Positions 40,785-42,226 of a stretch of DNA of 42,226 nucleotides are shown in pieces. The position numbers and the translations under genes were made by a program. Origin of the DNA: Dyella silvatica (GTDB lineage: Bacteria; Pseudomonadota; Gammaproteobacteria; Xanthomonadales; Rhodanobacteraceae); NCBI RefSeq assembly GCF_026283955.1, contig NZ_JAPDPE010000033.1:1-42226 (forward strand), read 5' to 3'. The notes beneath the pieces were generated by a model. That model had not been told where the DNA came from and made no database searches. It worked only from the letters and a program-made list of their open reading frames with translations. Numbering within the stretch: the stretch's first letter is position 1; the number at the start of each line of letters is the position of its first letter.

Positions 40785-41825
40785 TCACGCCACGGCGCCT
40801 GGCGTCGAGGATTTGCGGGCTGCCGGCGCAGCCGTCGTCATCTGGTCTGCCAGTAGCGCTTGTTTGGAAGCTTTGGCGGTCTTGTGCTGACCGTCGTGGC
40901 TCCAGCCCGGAGGCATCAACAGGTACAACAGCTTGTTCTTCCATCCGGGTGCGTGCGCCACGTCCTTGCACAACACATAGAGCTCGCCCAGATAAGCATC
41001 GAGCAAGCTGTCGGGTTTCATCGGCCGCGTGATGCCGTATTCAATCGCAATATCGTCGCGTATTGGTTGGTAAGTGCCGAAGGCCCGATCCCAGATATTG
41101 AGCAGATTGCAGAAGTTGGTATCCATGTATTGCACGTTTCGCGCATGATGGACGCGATGATGCGCCGGTGTGAGCATGATGGTGTTCAGGAATCCGAAGC
41201 GCCCATCTTTAAGCACATGCTCGCCGATATGGATAAAGGATCCCCAAAAACCGTCGATGATCATGATCATCAGTAGTAGCGGTGGGCTGACACCCGCCAG
41301 CATGCAGATGCTGGTGCGTACAAAATCGGCGTAGGGCGCTTCCAGAAAAATATGCGCATAGTTGACCGACAAATTCATCGCCACGGGCGCATGGTGCGTG
41401 GAGTGCAGGCACCACAGCAAGCGCACCTTGTGCGCGAAATAGTGATAAACGAAATGGGAAAATTCCCAAACTACATAGCCGTATAGCAGGCCATACCAGC
41501 TAAGGCTGGCCTGAAATAGCGCGTAGGGCTGGAACAAGCCTATGCATAGGACCACCATGCCGACACTGATGAACTTCCCGATGACTCGGTTAACCACCAT
41601 CACCAGCAGCGGCAATTTGTAATCCAGTAATTTGAATCTGCGCGTCACCGCTGCATAAAGCAGCTCGTAGACAAATAGCACCGGTATCGCCGTGGACAGC
41701 AGCGCGAGCAGCCCTTTCCCGCTCAGCAGGGCCCGGTAGTCCCCTGCACCAAGCAATTTCAGCAGCTCTCCTACACCGAAGAAATCGATCAGCTCGTTCT
41801 GCAGATGCACCCAAACGGACCCCAT
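40785..41825 (-). CDS. Sterol desaturase / fatty acid hydroxylase family membrane protein
   Basis: About 346 residues from ATG 41825 (GAGG about 7 nt upstream); ATG 41828 and GTG 41837 are alternatives. Several transmembrane helices lie in the first 200 residues (GLLALLSTAIPVLFVYELLY, ISVGMVVLCIGLFQPYALFQ, SPPLLLMIMIIDGFWGSF). The di-iron histidine boxes are HFVYHYFAH, HSTHHAP and HHRVHH, with extra His in IHIGEH. These enzymes use O2 and iron to hydroxylate or desaturate lipid chains in the membrane. The C-terminus (about 40 residues rich in Lys, Ala and Thr) is outside the family core. Substrate unknown. Confidence 0.88.
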   Translation of the reverse strand: MGSVWVHLQNELIDFFGVGELLKLLGAGDYRALLSGKGLLALLSTAIPVLFVYELLYAAVTRRFKLLDYKLPLLVMVVNRVIGKFISVGMVVLCIGLFQPYALFQASLSWYGLLYGYVVWEFSHFVYHYFAHKVRLLWCLHSTHHAPVAMNLSVNYAHIFLEAPYADFVRTSICMLAGVSPPLLLMIMIIDGFWGSFIHIGEHVLKDGRFGFLNTIMLTPAHHRVHHARNVQYMDTNFCNLLNIWDRAFGTYQPIRDDIAIEYGITRPMKPDSLLDAYLGELYVLCKDVAHAPGWKNKLLYLLMPPGWSHDGQHKTAKASKQALLADQMTTAAPAARKSSTPGAVA

Positions 41826-42226
41826 CATCTGCCTCACTTTAGCCGGGCTGGCATGTAACTTAGATCGATTTAAATCTGACCATGCTGGCTTGTCAAGTCA
41901 AGTTTGGCGAGAGACGACGCCCCCGATTTTGAGTAGCGCAGCGGTTTGCAGTCCGATCCCGTCCACCTGACGAGCTCCGATGTGACGTTTGTGAGATCGG
42001 CTGGTGTTTCATTGCCCCGAAGGTCGCCCTGATGCAGTTCCCATGGTGACCTTGGTGGGCTTCTTGAAGCGCGTGTGATGTACCACGCGATGCGTCGATA
42101 CATGTTGACCCGGGTTCATCGACGATGGATACGATCAACGGCGCACGAACTTGGTAAAAGCAGGAACGACGGTAGGTCGGGCGCTTCGATCGTATTTTTG
42201 AGAACTGTTTCGCATGGGATCGATAT
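41826..42226. other. Window end without a supported gene
   Basis: About 400 bp upstream of the desaturase gene. The short minus-strand frames here have no protein-like content or ribosome sites. The AT-rich TTAGATCGATTTAAATCTG just upstream of the desaturase gene, near 41870, probably belongs to its promoter. Confidence 0.4.

Noticed and set aside
41925-41985. tRNA-like look (AGTAGCGCAGCGGTTTGCAGTCCGAT on plus is reminiscent of tRNA arms)
   Set aside because: No acceptor stem or T-arm pairs could be matched, and the spacing of the pieces is wrong.
1-42226. CRISPR arrays, insertion sequences, rRNA genes, integrases
   Set aside because: None was seen: no spaced repeat array, no transposase or integrase motifs, no rRNA-like stretch.

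Overview
This is high-GC bacterial DNA with short intergenic gaps, many genes coupled through ATGA/GTGA overlaps, and typical Gram-negative exported proteins: an autotransporter with an outer-membrane barrel, many Sec signals and one Tat signal. The family mix (XylR with GH31/GH43 enzymes, bufferin genes, an STM4011-STM4015 cluster, OmpR-type regulation) suggests a gammaproteobacterium, most likely Xanthomonadales/Rhodanobacteraceae (Dyella- or Luteibacter-like). That placement is inferred from family knowledge; no marker gene was searched.

Layout. (1) 1-7673: a xylan/xyloside-utilisation block. It holds the tail of a GH3 glycosidase, the regulator xylR, a decayed sugar-porter gene, a secreted GH31 alpha-xylosidase, and a two-gene operon of GH43 beta-xylosidase and type-B carboxylesterase. 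(2) 8172-11489: a large autotransporter. (3) 11766-13644: a LysR regulator divergent from a short-chain dehydrogenase, with a perfect 21-bp palindrome between them, followed by gene remnants. (4) 14209-20957: a c-type cytochrome-like protein divergent from a plus-strand unit, separated by about 1.1 kb of AT-richer non-coding DNA. The unit is a 20-codon ORF coupled to a thiamine-diphosphate 2-oxoacid decarboxylase, then an FAD L-amino-acid oxidase. Together the two enzymes would convert an amino acid to its 2-oxo acid and then to an aldehyde. (5) 21068-26315: a minus-strand operon matching the uncharacterised STM4015-4014-4013-4012-4011 set (LRR-like protein, ATP-grasp, sulfatase-like hydrolase, two radical SAM proteins). 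The STM4012 gene is frameshifted here. (6) 26597-27789: an ArsR/SRPBCC pair whose operator overlaps the start codon, then an alpha/beta-hydrolase remnant.

(7) 27871-31611: a run of minus-strand orphan genes (membrane protein, SMI1/KNR4, LRR-like protein, secreted protein, unknown), reminiscent of an immunity-gene island. (8) 31972-37139: a bufferin (copper-binding RiPP metallophore) operon with an Ohr gene, two different precursors (BufA1, BufA2), DoxX, a secreted hydrolase, the DUF692 enzyme BufB and a damaged BufC partner. A Tat-exported hydrolase lies just downstream. (9) 37476-40115: a thioredoxin-like protein plus an OmpR-family response regulator and histidine kinase, divergent from the bufferin operon. 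Tandem GATAC-type repeats at 10-bp spacing lie in the divergent promoter and again upstream of the Tat hydrolase, and could be the regulator's sites. (10) 40131-41825: a discoidin-domain secreted protein and a sterol-desaturase-type membrane hydroxylase; the last 400 bp hold no gene I can support.

The two parts most worth following are the STM4011-4015 cluster, whose chemistry is to my knowledge undescribed, and the oxidase/decarboxylase unit with its coupled micro-ORF. The bufferin operon is a known type of system in an unusual arrangement. Several genes are visibly decaying (sugar porter, STM4012, BufC, an alpha/beta hydrolase).
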